Source: Syntrophorhabdaceae bacterium (GTDB lineage: Bacteria; Desulfobacterota; Deferrimicrobia; Deferrimicrobiales; Deferrimicrobiaceae). From it: a stretch of 57,886 bases of DNA. Every line of letters begins with the position of its first letter. The first letter of the stretch is position 1. The notes under the pieces are model-generated. The model searched no databases. It was not told the DNA's origin and saw only the letters and a program-made list of their open reading frames with translations. Positions 50,682-57,886 of this stretch are shown in pieces. The translations under genes and the position numbers were made by a program. The stretch lies in NCBI GenBank assembly GCA_009783195.1, contig WRHP01000005.1, forward strand, positions 1 to 57,886, given 5' to 3'.

Positions 50682-51982
50682 TACGACGGATGGCAGGGGC
50701 GGCCGGTGTGCTTGTTTTCGCGCTGCTGCTCCCTTCCGTAGCGTGCGCGCTTATGTACATTAACATCAACGCGCCGGGCGGCAAGCGGATGCCGCTGGCT
50801 ATAAGCGATTTTGTGGTGGTTTCCGGTCCTCCGGAATTTTCCAGGGAAATACCGAAAATCATAGAGTCCGACCTCGGGATGACCGATCTGTTCGAACTGA
50901 TTCCCGCCGACGTACAACTCGAGAAGATTATCCCCGCGCACTTTTCAGGGCGTCGGCTCGATTTCGGCTCATGGAAGATGATAGGCGCCGACTCGGTGGT
51001 CATAGGCAAGGTGGAATCGCGGGGAGACCAGGTTTCCGTGGAGATGCTTATCTTTGATGTAACGCAAGGGGTGTTCATTACGGGAAAACGGTACTCCGCC
51101 GATCCAAAGCAGATAACCCGGCTTGGCCACCGATTGGCAAACGACATCGTTTTGGCATTCACAGGCATCAAAGGCGTTTTTGGCACAGATATCGCTTTCA
51201 CCGCGCGCAACGGCCGGGCGAAAGAGGTCTTTCTGGTAGGCATGGACGGCCGCAACCTCCGGAGAGTTACAAGCAATCGCAGCTTCAATCTGTTCCCGCG
51301 CTGGTCTCCAGACGGCAACTGGTTGTCGTTTACTTCTTTTCGCACCGGCGTTCCGATCATCTATTTGAGGAACCTTTGGACCGGAGTGGAGAAGGAAATA
51401 GTCCGAAACGGCGGCACGAAAGCGCCCGGAAGCTTTTCGCCGGACGGCAACTGGCTTTATTACTCGGTTAGTTTCAGCGGCAACTCCGACATTCTGCGAA
51501 ACCGGGTGGTGGGCGGCGAGACAGAGAAGGTGGCAACCGGATGGGGGCTTGAAGTATCTCCCTCTGTATCGCCCGACGGGAAGCGACTTGCCTTTGTCTC
51601 GGATCGTAGCGGTTCTCCACAGATATATGTCAAAGAAATAGGAACGTCGGAGGAGCGACGGATATCCCAGAGCGGCAGGTACGCCACTTCGCCGTCCTGG
51701 TCCCCGACCGGCAGCCGGATCGCCTATACCATGAGAGCAGGCGGACGTTTTGCCATTTACGTGGTGAATCCGGACGGTTCGGACAACCGGCTTGTCGTTT
51801 CCGCGCCCGACGCCGACTGCGAAGATCCTTCGTTCTCTCCGGATGGGCGTCAATTGGTTTACACATTCCGAAAAAAGGGTTACTCTGGCCTCAAAATCGT
51901 CTCTTTGGATGGCAGACGAGAACGGACTCTGATATCTGGAATGGAAGATGCGGGGTCTCCTGCATGGTCTCCGGCTCGCTAA
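50678..51982 (+). CDS. tolB: Tol-Pal periplasmic beta-propeller TolB
   Basis: TolB binds Pal and TolA in the periplasm. The 434-residue product has a signal peptide (about 1-23), an N-terminal alpha/beta domain (about 25-155) and a six-bladed WD40-like propeller with repeated SPDGNWL, SPDGKRLAFVSDRSG and SPTGSRIAYT strands. It follows tolA and is followed by pal after 49 bases. Confidence 0.95.
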   Translation: MIRRMAGAAGVLVFALLLPSVACALMYININAPGGKRMPLAISDFVVVSGPPEFSREIPKIIESDLGMTDLFELIPADVQLEKIIPAHFSGRRLDFGSWKMIGADSVVIGKVESRGDQVSVEMLIFDVTQGVFITGKRYSADPKQITRLGHRLANDIVLAFTGIKGVFGTDIAFTARNGRAKEVFLVGMDGRNLRRVTSNRSFNLFPRWSPDGNWLSFTSFRTGVPIIYLRNLWTGVEKEIVRNGGTKAPGSFSPDGNWLYYSVSFSGNSDILRNRVVGGETEKVATGWGLEVSPSVSPDGKRLAFVSDRSGSPQIYVKEIGTSEERRISQSGRYATSPSWSPTGSRIAYTMRAGGRFAIYVVNPDGSDNRLVVSAPDADCEDPSFSPDGRQLVYTFRKKGYSGLKIVSLDGRRERTLISGMEDAGSPAWSPAR

Positions 51983-52031
51983 CACAAGCGTTTGAAATAC
52001 TACCTGGCAGATATTTTAGGAGGATGAATCT

Positions 52032-52586
52032 ATGTGTAACAACTCATGGAAATGGGTAGCCGTTGTAGTGCTTGTTCTGGCTGTTTCATTGACGGGATGC
52101 GCCAAGAAGCAAACCGTGAAATCAGATGTCGATCCCGGCTCCGCTCCCGCTGTTACGGAAGAAGCCTACGTGCCGCAGCCCGTTGAACAGCAGCCTGTGG
52201 AAGCGACGACCCCTGTCGATGCCGACCCCGGCGTGGCGGTTACCGAGGAGCAGGTTTCTTCTTTTGCCGACGTGCTGTTTGATTTCGACCGGTTCGACCT
52301 GACCGAGCCCGGAAAGAAGATATGCCAGGATGTGGCGGCGTACATGCGGAAAAATTCAGGCGCGAAGCTTTTGATCGAAGGACATTGTGACATCAGAGGC
52401 ACGGCGGAATACAACATGGCTCTCGGGGACCGGCGCGCGGCGTCTGTGCAAAATTACCTCGTTTCGCTTGGCATTCCCGCTGCCGCTCTTTCCACAACGA
52501 GCTATGGCAAAGAACGGCCGCTGGATTCGGACGCAAACGATGCGGCGCACGCGAAAAATCGCCGCGCCCATTTTGTGCTGAAGTAA
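52032..52586 (+). CDS. pal: Peptidoglycan-associated lipoprotein Pal
   Basis: Pal anchors the outer membrane to peptidoglycan. The 184-residue product has a lipoprotein signal with lipobox LTGC (Cys at about 23), a Pro/Glu-rich spacer (about 25-70) and an OmpA domain (about 80-184) with VLFDFDRFDLTEPGKKICQD, LIEGHCDIRGTAEYNMALGDRRA and the closing KNRRAHFVLK. It follows tolB with AGGAGG at 52018-52023 ahead of the start. Confidence 0.96.
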   Translation: MCNNSWKWVAVVVLVLAVSLTGCAKKQTVKSDVDPGSAPAVTEEAYVPQPVEQQPVEATTPVDADPGVAVTEEQVSSFADVLFDFDRFDLTEPGKKICQDVAAYMRKNSGAKLLIEGHCDIRGTAEYNMALGDRRAASVQNYLVSLGIPAAALSTTSYGKERPLDSDANDAAHAKNRRAHFVLK

Positions 52587-52605
52587 ATTTTTTAAGGTCA
52601 CGATC

Positions 52606-53418
52606 ATGCGCAACGCGATCCGATTTCTGTTTCTTGGTTTTCTTGCCGCTTTGGCAATGGGTTGCGCGGTGGCTGACACCGGCGCTTTTGGCCGGCTCAG
52701 CGACGAAGTGGGGGGGTTGCGTAAAGACGTGAACACCCTCAAGGCGACTTCGTACGCTTCTCCGGCCGGAATGCAGGAGATCCCGGGGCTGCGAAGAACC
52801 GTTGCGGATCTGGGAAACGACTCAGACCGGTTGCGGTCCGATCAGCTCGCCATGAACTCGCGACTTGACGAGATTCAGGCGGAGATGGAACGGACAGTCC
52901 GAGAAAATCGCCGCATGTCCGATCGTGTACAAGAACTTGAGAAACGAATAATCGCAATGGAAAGCGGCAGACAGGCGGGAGCGGATTCCAGGCTTCCGCC
53001 TGACGCCGCTTCAGGATCTTTGAACGTTGGCTCGGACGAATGGAAGAGTCCGGAAGAGATGTACGAATATGCCGTGGGGCAGGTGAGAGCCGGCAGTCCA
53101 AAGAAGGGCCGCGAGGTTATAACCGCTTTCGCGGCGCAGTACCCGGATCACAAGCTTTTGCCAAACGCCTTGTACTGGAAGGGAGAGTCCTACTACTCGG
53201 AGAAGGATTACGAAAACGCCATCCTGTCTTTCCAGGATGTGGTTGACAAATACCCCGATGCGGACAAGGCGTCAGATGCGATCTACAAGCAGGGATTATC
53301 GTTCATGTCGCTCAAGGATGGTAAGAACGCAAAGATCCTGTTTAATCTGGTTGTGACGAAATACCCCAACTCCAGCGCGGCCGCGCTGGCTAAAAAGCAG
53401 TTGAGCCAGATCAAATAG
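52606..53418 (+). CDS. cpoB: Tol-Pal-associated TPR protein CpoB (YbgF), predicted lipoprotein
   Basis: CpoB coordinates peptidoglycan synthesis with Tol-Pal constriction. The 270-residue product has a signal with lipobox-like LAMGC (Cys about 20), an N-terminal coiled coil (about 30-115) and C-terminal TPR repeats (about 145-268) with MYEYAVGQVRAGSPKKGREV, NALYWKGESYYSEKDYENAILSFQDVV and DAIYKQGLSFMSLKDGKNA. E. coli CpoB has no lipobox, so this version is probably membrane-tethered. Position after pal is standard. Confidence 0.9.
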   Translation: MRNAIRFLFLGFLAALAMGCAVADTGAFGRLSDEVGGLRKDVNTLKATSYASPAGMQEIPGLRRTVADLGNDSDRLRSDQLAMNSRLDEIQAEMERTVRENRRMSDRVQELEKRIIAMESGRQAGADSRLPPDAASGSLNVGSDEWKSPEEMYEYAVGQVRAGSPKKGREVITAFAAQYPDHKLLPNALYWKGESYYSEKDYENAILSFQDVVDKYPDADKASDAIYKQGLSFMSLKDGKNAKILFNLVVTKYPNSSAAALAKKQLSQIK

Positions 53419-53501
53419 AACTTTTTTGAGCCTGCAGTTGGCAAACTGTAAGTTTTTAGGCAGCGGTTTTTCGCTTTGACAACCTGAAGGGAGAAAGAAT
53501 C

Positions 53502-53834
53502 ATGTCGGATTCTGATGTCGAAAAAAACAAGGCAATGGCGATTATTGGTTACATCGTTCCGATTCTGTTTTTCATCCCGCTGGTTACCGATGGAAAGAAC
53601 AGCCCCTTCGCCAAGTTTCACGCTAATCAGCAACTACTTCTTTTTATTTGTTACATAGCAATAGGTATTGCCATCAATATTCTCTTTGGCATCATTCGGC
53701 TTTACCTTATCTTTTCCCTCGGCCATCTTTGCTCTTTGGGCTTGTTTGTATTGGCAATAGTGTGGGCCATCAGCGCCTCGCGCGGCGAGATGAAGCCGCT
53801 GCCGGTTATCGGCGGTATCGAAATTATCAAATAG
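53502..53834 (+). CDS. DUF4870-like small membrane protein
   Basis: The 110-residue product has about three hydrophobic segments (12-28, 45-65, 67-90) and the motif SPFAKFHANQQLLLF, typical of DUF4870/Tic20-like proteins. Function is unknown. GGGAGA upstream of ATG 53502 supports the start. It sits between cpoB and tsaD with no clear functional link to either. Confidence 0.75.
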   Translation: MSDSDVEKNKAMAIIGYIVPILFFIPLVTDGKNSPFAKFHANQQLLLFICYIAIGIAINILFGIIRLYLIFSLGHLCSLGLFVLAIVWAISASRGEMKPLPVIGGIEIIK

Positions 53835-53848
53835 GCGAGGCCGTTCCG

Positions 53849-53879
53849 CGAACGCCGCGGTTTGGGTTTGCGGCGTTCG
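53849..53879 (+). terminator. GC-rich hairpin between the DUF4870 gene and tsaD
   Basis: A perfect 10-bp stem (53849-53858 with 53870-53879, loop of 11). No T run follows, so it is a hairpin of uncertain function rather than a typical terminator. The tsaD start lies 20 bases further on. Confidence 0.4.
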
Positions 53880-53898
53880 TTCGTGGTAATGTGTTCCG

Positions 53899-54900
53899 AT
53901 GCGTGTTCTTGGTATCGAAAGTTCCTGCGATGAAACCGCCGCCGCTGTCTATGATCGAAGCGTAGGGTTGCTTTCAAACGTGGTGTCTTCACAGGTTGCC
54001 GTGCATGAGGTCTACGGCGGCGTGGTTCCGGAGCTGGCTTCGCGCGAGCATCTGAAATCCGTCGTGCCGGTGGTCGAGAAGGCGCTCTCCGACGCTTCAT
54101 GTGGATATGCGGACATCGACGGGATCGCCGTTACCGCTGGGCCGGGGCTGATAGGGTCTTTGCTGGTGGGCTTGTGTTTTGCCAAATCGCTTTCCTTTTC
54201 CTGGGGCAGGCCGGTCTACGGCGCCGATCACTTGGAGAGCCATATTTTTGCTGCTTTCCTGGAGAACCAGGTTGAATTTCCTTACATCGCGCTTTTGGTT
54301 TCCGGCGGCCACACTTCCTTGTTCCGCGTACAGGGCTGGAACGATGTGCGGCAGCTTGGCGGCACCCTCGACGACGCGGCGGGAGAGGCGTTTGACAAGG
54401 CGGCCAAGATGATGGGGCTTGGTTATCCGGGGGGCGTTGTCATAGATCGGCTGGCCGGAAGCGGAGATCCGCGGCGGTACTCATTTCCACGCGCCCGGCT
54501 CGCCGCCGGCTCTGCGGATTTTTCTTTCTCCGGGTTAAAGACGGCGTTGCGGACTTTTCTTGTTTCCAACGAGGGCGGATCGGCCAGGATGGAGGATATC
54601 GCGGCGTCGTTTCAGGAGGCTATCGCCGATGTTCTCGTCACGAAGGCGATCGAAGCCGCGCGTCGGGAGAATATAGGAAGGCTTGTTCTCTCCGGCGGCG
54701 TCTCCGCGAACTCCCGTCTTCGGGCATTGGCGGTTTCGCTTGGCGCGGCGGCGGGTGTGGATGTGTCGCTTCCTTCGAAGGCGCTTTGCACTGACAACGC
54801 CGCCATGGTGGCGCTGCTCGGGGAGCGCCGGATGTCCGAGGGAATATTTTCCGGGCCGGAGCTTAACGCCTATGCCGCTTCCAGGTTTTCCCGCGGATAA
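53899..54900 (+). CDS. tsaD: tRNA threonylcarbamoyladenosine transferase TsaD
   Basis: TsaD transfers the threonylcarbamoyl group to A37 of ANN-decoding tRNAs. The 333-residue product has the ASKHA fold with MRVLGIESSCDETAAAVYD, VTAGPGLIGSLLVGL, the metal ligands in DHLESHIFAAF, GGTLDDAAGEAFDKAAKMMGLGYPGG and the C-terminal SGGVSANSRLR. All signatures are intact. Its 3' end overlaps rsmA by 29 bases. Confidence 0.97.
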   Translation: MRVLGIESSCDETAAAVYDRSVGLLSNVVSSQVAVHEVYGGVVPELASREHLKSVVPVVEKALSDASCGYADIDGIAVTAGPGLIGSLLVGLCFAKSLSFSWGRPVYGADHLESHIFAAFLENQVEFPYIALLVSGGHTSLFRVQGWNDVRQLGGTLDDAAGEAFDKAAKMMGLGYPGGVVIDRLAGSGDPRRYSFPRARLAAGSADFSFSGLKTALRTFLVSNEGGSARMEDIAASFQEAIADVLVTKAIEAARRENIGRLVLSGGVSANSRLRALAVSLGAAAGVDVSLPSKALCTDNAAMVALLGERRMSEGIFSGPELNAYAASRFSRG

Positions 54901-55723
54901 TCCTCGCCGGACGCTGGCGTCGCTTAATCTTTCCGCGCGCAAATCGCTTGGACAGAACTTTCTGCACGATAAAAACATCATCGGCAAGATAGTTGCCCTT
55001 GCGCGTTCTTTTTCGCCCCCGTACCTTGAGATAGGGCCGGGGCTTGGGGCGTTGACCCGCCCGCTGGCGGAAACGGGCGCGCCAGTTGTCGCCGTCGAGG
55101 TGGACCGTGGTTTGGCGGCTTACTTGCGGGATGAGTTTTCTGGCGGCGCGGTCGAAATCGTCGAGGCGGATTTTCTTTCCTTCCCCGGCGAGGAATGGAA
55201 AAAGCGCTTTCCTCATGGGGGAACGGCGGTCGGGAATCTTCCGTATTCAATCTCCTCGCTTGCGATTTTGCGACTGATCGAGCTAAGGGAATTCTTCCCG
55301 AAGGCGGTTTTGATGCTGCAAAAAGAAATGGTGGAACGGCTTTGCGCTCCTCCCGGCTGCAAGGATTACGGTATTTTGTCGGTATATCTGTCGGTGCTGT
55401 CGGAGACAAATAAGGAGTTCTCCATTCAGAGAGGCAGCTTTTACCCATCGCCTGATGTCGATTCGGCGGTCATTACCATACGCTTTTTCGGAGATTTTCC
55501 TGATGATCTGCTGCGCTCCTTGCAGACCGTGGTCCGCGCCGGATTTGCCCGCCGCCGTAAAATGCTGCGCAATGCTCCTGTTCCGTTTATGCCGGGGGGG
55601 GCGAAGCAGTGGTGCGAAATGCTTTGGTCCGAGGGGATCGACCCTTCGGCGCGAGCGGAGGAAGTGCCGCCCGCGTCATGGCTGGCGCTGGCCCGGCGGC
55701 GCCTTCTCCCTGCAAGCTTATAG
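54872..55723 (+). CDS. rsmA: 16S rRNA dimethyladenosine transferase RsmA (KsgA)
   Basis: RsmA dimethylates two adenines near the 3' end of 16S rRNA. From ATG 54872 the 283-residue product has SARKSLGQNFLHDKNIIGKI, the SAM motif LEIGPGLGALTRPLAE, VAVEVDRGL, and GNLPYSISS with the NLPY catalytic motif. The frame is open far upstream inside tsaD, but that part is a shadow. It overlaps the tsaD 3' end. Confidence 0.95.
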   Translation: MPLPGFPADNPRRTLASLNLSARKSLGQNFLHDKNIIGKIVALARSFSPPYLEIGPGLGALTRPLAETGAPVVAVEVDRGLAAYLRDEFSGGAVEIVEADFLSFPGEEWKKRFPHGGTAVGNLPYSISSLAILRLIELREFFPKAVLMLQKEMVERLCAPPGCKDYGILSVYLSVLSETNKEFSIQRGSFYPSPDVDSAVITIRFFGDFPDDLLRSLQTVVRAGFARRRKMLRNAPVPFMPGGAKQWCEMLWSEGIDPSARAEEVPPASWLALARRRLLPASL

Positions 55724-55786
55724 GGCTTGAAAGCGGTTTGAAATGTAGTGGAAAAACGGTTTGTTCCCGCATACAATTACCCCGAA

Positions 55787-56437
55787 ATGGCCGAACAGAA
55801 GATCCCTCGTTATATTGCGATTGAAGGGCCTATCGGGGTGGGAAAGTCCTCCCTCGCCAAGCTTCTCTCTCAGAAATTCGACTCTCGTCTCATACGGGAA
55901 GAAGTCGCCAATAACCCGTTCATGGAGCGGTTTTACGAAAGTCCCAAGAAATACGCCTTCCAGACTCAGCTTTTTTTCCTTTTGTCGCGCTACCGCCAGC
56001 AGAGGGAACTGGCGCAAGGCGATCTGTTCCAGGAAGGGATTGTTTGCGACTACATCATGGCAAAGGACAAGATCTTTGCCCTCATCAATCTCGAAGAAGA
56101 CGAGATAATGCTTTACGAGTCGATATACAAGCTGCTCGTGCCCACGCTGGCCAAGCCCGACCTGGTCATCTACCTCCAGGCGCGTTCAGAGGTGCTGCTG
56201 TCGCGTGTTCGCAAGCGTGGTGTTGATTATGAACGGAACATTTCGCTGGATTACCTGAAAACCTTGAGTGATGCTTATAACGAATATTTTTTCCACTATA
56301 ATGAAACTCCGTTACTGATTGTGAACACGAGCGAGATTGATTTTGTGGAAAGCTCCCGCGACCTTGAACATCTCATAAAGGAAGTCAAGAGTGTGAAACG
56401 CGGGGTGCAGCACTACATACCGCTGGGATCTAGATAG
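55787..56437 (+). CDS. Deoxynucleoside kinase
   Basis: The product is about 216 residues from ATG 55787; a GTG at 55748 would add 13 residues, and neither start has a clear ribosome-binding site. It has the P-loop EGPIGVGKSSLAKLL, a LIREEVANNPFMERFYE region, the RYRQQRE segment, and PDLVIYLQARSEVLLSRVRKRG with the lid arginines. This matches the dNK/dGK family, which salvages deoxynucleosides. Position just before panB-panC recurs in several deltaproteobacteria. Confidence 0.85.
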   Translation: MAEQKIPRYIAIEGPIGVGKSSLAKLLSQKFDSRLIREEVANNPFMERFYESPKKYAFQTQLFFLLSRYRQQRELAQGDLFQEGIVCDYIMAKDKIFALINLEEDEIMLYESIYKLLVPTLAKPDLVIYLQARSEVLLSRVRKRGVDYERNISLDYLKTLSDAYNEYFFHYNETPLLIVNTSEIDFVESSRDLEHLIKEVKSVKRGVQHYIPLGSR

Positions 56438-56449
56438 GACCGGACCAAG

Positions 56450-56565
56450 ACGGAAAGCCGTTTTTTGTGGCGTGGGCTTTGGGGCATGCTTTTCCCGGAC
56501 TGCCGGGAAGCCTGTCGGCTCTGTCTTTTTAAGGCCTTCCGGAACTGGTTTTCGGGAGGCCTTTT
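56450..56565 (+). other. Structured leader with three hairpins before panB
   Basis: Hairpin 1: ACGG/CCGT (56450-56461) followed by six T, a weak terminator. Hairpin 2: TTCCCGG/CCGGGAA (56492-56509, loop ACTG). Hairpin 3: 11-bp stem 56531-56541 with 56553-56563, one G-T pair, followed by TT and a T-rich stretch. The set could terminate the kinase transcript and regulate panB by attenuation. No known riboswitch was recognised. Confidence 0.4.
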
Positions 56566-56623
56566 GAATTTTCAAGAACGCCGGCACCTGTTTTTCAAAG
56601 GGTTGGACGAAAGGAGAAAAGCA

Positions 56624-57418
56624 ATGAAGAAGGTCACCATTCCGGATGTGGTTGCGATGAAGGCCAAGGGGCGCAGGATAGTGATGGTTACCGCTTATGA
56701 CGCCGCGTTTGCGCGGATTTTCGACGAAGCGGATGTGGATGTTATTTTGGTGGGAGATTCGCTGGGCATGGTAGTCCTTGGTTTTCCTGACACGCTCTCC
56801 GTTACTATGGAGGATATGATCCGGCACACCGAAGCTGTTGCCCGTGGAAGCAAGAGGGCGCACCTGGTGGCGGATATGCCGTTTTTGTCGTACCAGACAT
56901 CCATTCCGGAGGCGATCCGTAACGCCGGACGGTTGTTACAGGCGGGGGCGGCGGCTGTGAAGCTGGAAGGCGGGCGCTCGATGGAGGCGACGATCCGGGC
57001 GATAGCGCAATGCGATATTCCGGTGATGGGGCACATCGGCCTGACTCCGCAGTCGATCCACCGAATGGGTGGCTATAAGGTGCAGGGGAAGACCGACTCG
57101 CAGCGGGAGCGGATCATTGATGACGCGAAGGCTGTGCAGGACGCGGGAGCGTATTCGGTGGTGCTCGAGGGGATTCCGACCGCTCTGGGCGACGAGATCA
57201 CAGCTTTGCTTTCAATTCCAACCATCGGTATCGGCGCGGGCGTACATTGTGACGGGCAGGTGCTTGTAATGCATGACTTCCTTGGGATGTTCGACGACTT
57301 TATGCCGAAATTCGTCAAGCGTTTTACCGAGTTGCGCAAACCAGTCCGGGACGCGGTCGACTCGTTCTCAAGGGAAGTCCGCGATGGGACATTCCCTGGA
57401 GAGGAGCACTCTTTCTGA
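56624..57418 (+). CDS. panB: 3-methyl-2-oxobutanoate hydroxymethyltransferase PanB
   Basis: PanB makes ketopantoate, the first committed step of pantothenate synthesis. From ATG 56624 (AAGGAG upstream) the 264-residue product has MVTAYDAAFARIFDEADVD, VGDSLGMVVLGFPDTLSVT, ADMPFLSYQ, KLEGG, MGHIGLTPQSIHRMGGYKVQGK and IGIGAGVHCDGQVLVMHD, all canonical. The upstream in-frame extension to 56465 is non-coding. It overlaps panC by one base (TGATG). Confidence 0.97.
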   Translation: MKKVTIPDVVAMKAKGRRIVMVTAYDAAFARIFDEADVDVILVGDSLGMVVLGFPDTLSVTMEDMIRHTEAVARGSKRAHLVADMPFLSYQTSIPEAIRNAGRLLQAGAAAVKLEGGRSMEATIRAIAQCDIPVMGHIGLTPQSIHRMGGYKVQGKTDSQRERIIDDAKAVQDAGAYSVVLEGIPTALGDEITALLSIPTIGIGAGVHCDGQVLVMHDFLGMFDDFMPKFVKRFTELRKPVRDAVDSFSREVRDGTFPGEEHSF

Positions 57419-57886
57419 TGGACATACTCCGGACACCCGAGCGGATGCGCGAGTGGGCCGATGCGCGCAGGGCGGCGCATAACCGGATAGGCTTGGTTCC
57501 AACGATGGGATATCTCCATGGCGGACACATCAGTTTGCTGAATGTCGCGGCGGATTGCGGCTGTGACGCGATCGTGGCATCTATTTTCGTCAACCCGGCG
57601 CAGTTTTCCCCAGACGGGGATTACGAGAAGTATCCGCGGGACGAAAAGAATGATCTGGCGATGCTCGAAAACGCTAAGGTCTCCGCAGTGTATCTTCCGT
57701 CGGTTAGAGATATGTATCCGGATTTATACCAGACGTACGTTGAGGTGAGGAAGGCCTCGCAGGGGCTGTGCGGCGACCAGCGCCCAGGCCATTTCCGCGG
57801 GGTGGCTACGGTGGTGGCAAAGCTGTTCATGGCGGTCAAGCCGCATGTGGCGGTATTTGGAGAGAAAGACTATCAGCAGCTTGTGG
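57418..57886 (+). CDS. panC: Pantothenate synthetase PanC, 3'-truncated by the window edge
   Basis: PanC joins pantoate and beta-alanine using ATP. The frame starts at ATG 57418, overlapping the panB stop, and is still open at the window end (~156 codons). It contains VPTMGYLHGGHISLL (the GGH nucleotide-binding motif), IFVNPAQFSP, LCGDQRPGHFRGVATVVAKLF and VFGEKDYQQL. The normal protein is about 280 residues, so roughly half is visible. Confidence 0.96.
   Translation, partial: MDILRTPERMREWADARRAAHNRIGLVPTMGYLHGGHISLLNVAADCGCDAIVASIFVNPAQFSPDGDYEKYPRDEKNDLAMLENAKVSAVYLPSVRDMYPDLYQTYVEVRKASQGLCGDQRPGHFRGVATVVAKLFMAVKPHVAVFGEKDYQQLV

Noticed and set aside
50969-51985. Minus-strand open frame (338 codons) opposite tolB
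   Set aside because: Shadow of the TolB propeller; Arg/Pro/His-rich and without motifs.
54683-54871. Upstream extension of the rsmA frame inside tsaD
   Set aside because: Arg/Trp-rich shadow of tsaD; RsmA homology begins only after ATG 54872.

Overview
The window is a late-flagellar and motility locus from a diderm (Gram-negative) bacterium, followed by an envelope and housekeeping block. P- and L-ring genes (flgI, flgH), a full Tol-Pal set and lipoprotein signals show an outer membrane. flhF-flhG, a single flagellin gene and cheZ point to polar flagellation. The gene mix (fliW-csrA, two stator pairs, HD-GYP and PilZ proteins, deoxynucleoside kinase next to panB-panC) resembles deltaproteobacterial, Nitrospirota or Deferribacterota-type genomes. 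I cannot fix the phylum from sequence reading alone.

Layout. 1-1000: edge of an AT-rich accessory segment (5'-truncated gene, a 43-codon ORF, hairpin-flanked non-coding DNA). 1.0-10.7 kb: fliLMNOPQR-flhBAFG-fliA, tightly packed with many ATGA-type overlaps. 10.7-14.7 kb: HEAT-repeat protein-cheR-response regulator-cheY-cheZ behind a sigma28-type promoter. 14.9-16.1 kb: HDOD protein and a small helix-turn-helix-like protein. 16.3-24.7 kb: flgFGAHIJ-flgMNKL with a sigma54 promoter before flgF and a sigma28 promoter inside the end of flgJ. 24.8-28.1 kb: csrA-fliW, a FliK-like gene, a FlhB C-terminal homologue and an HD-GYP protein. 28.2-31.9 kb: fliC-flaG-fliD-fliS-fliT ending in a strong terminator. 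32.0-42.4 kb: a putative flagellin-modification island. 42.7-48.0 kb: response regulator/HD-GYP, PilZ, motCD-like and motAB-like stators. 48.1-48.5 kb: Fur-family regulator on the minus strand. 48.6-53.4 kb: tolQRAB-pal-cpoB. 53.5-57.9 kb: DUF4870-like protein, tsaD, rsmA, deoxynucleoside kinase, panB and panC (cut by the window end).

How the genes work together. sigma54-type promoters (fliL, flgF) would serve early and middle classes and sigma28-type promoters (HEAT/che operon, flgM, fliC) the late class. FlgM holds FliA until the hook is complete. FliW-CsrA probably times flagellin translation, because the fliC leader carries a CsrA-type hairpin and a second site over its Shine-Dalgarno. 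Two HD-GYP proteins and a PilZ protein next to two stators suggest that c-di-GMP sets motor output.

The most unusual part is the modification island. Three proteins share an N-terminal module resembling the N-terminus of motility accessory factor (Maf) proteins, fused to different catalytic heads (two CgeB-type glycosyltransferases, one SAM methyltransferase). Two of the modules form a 536-bp, nearly identical direct repeat exactly 1300 bp apart, and a decayed copy of the same junction lies further upstream. This looks like a locus that diversifies flagellin modification by recombining module and head. No tRNA, rRNA, CRISPR array or intact insertion sequence was recognised.
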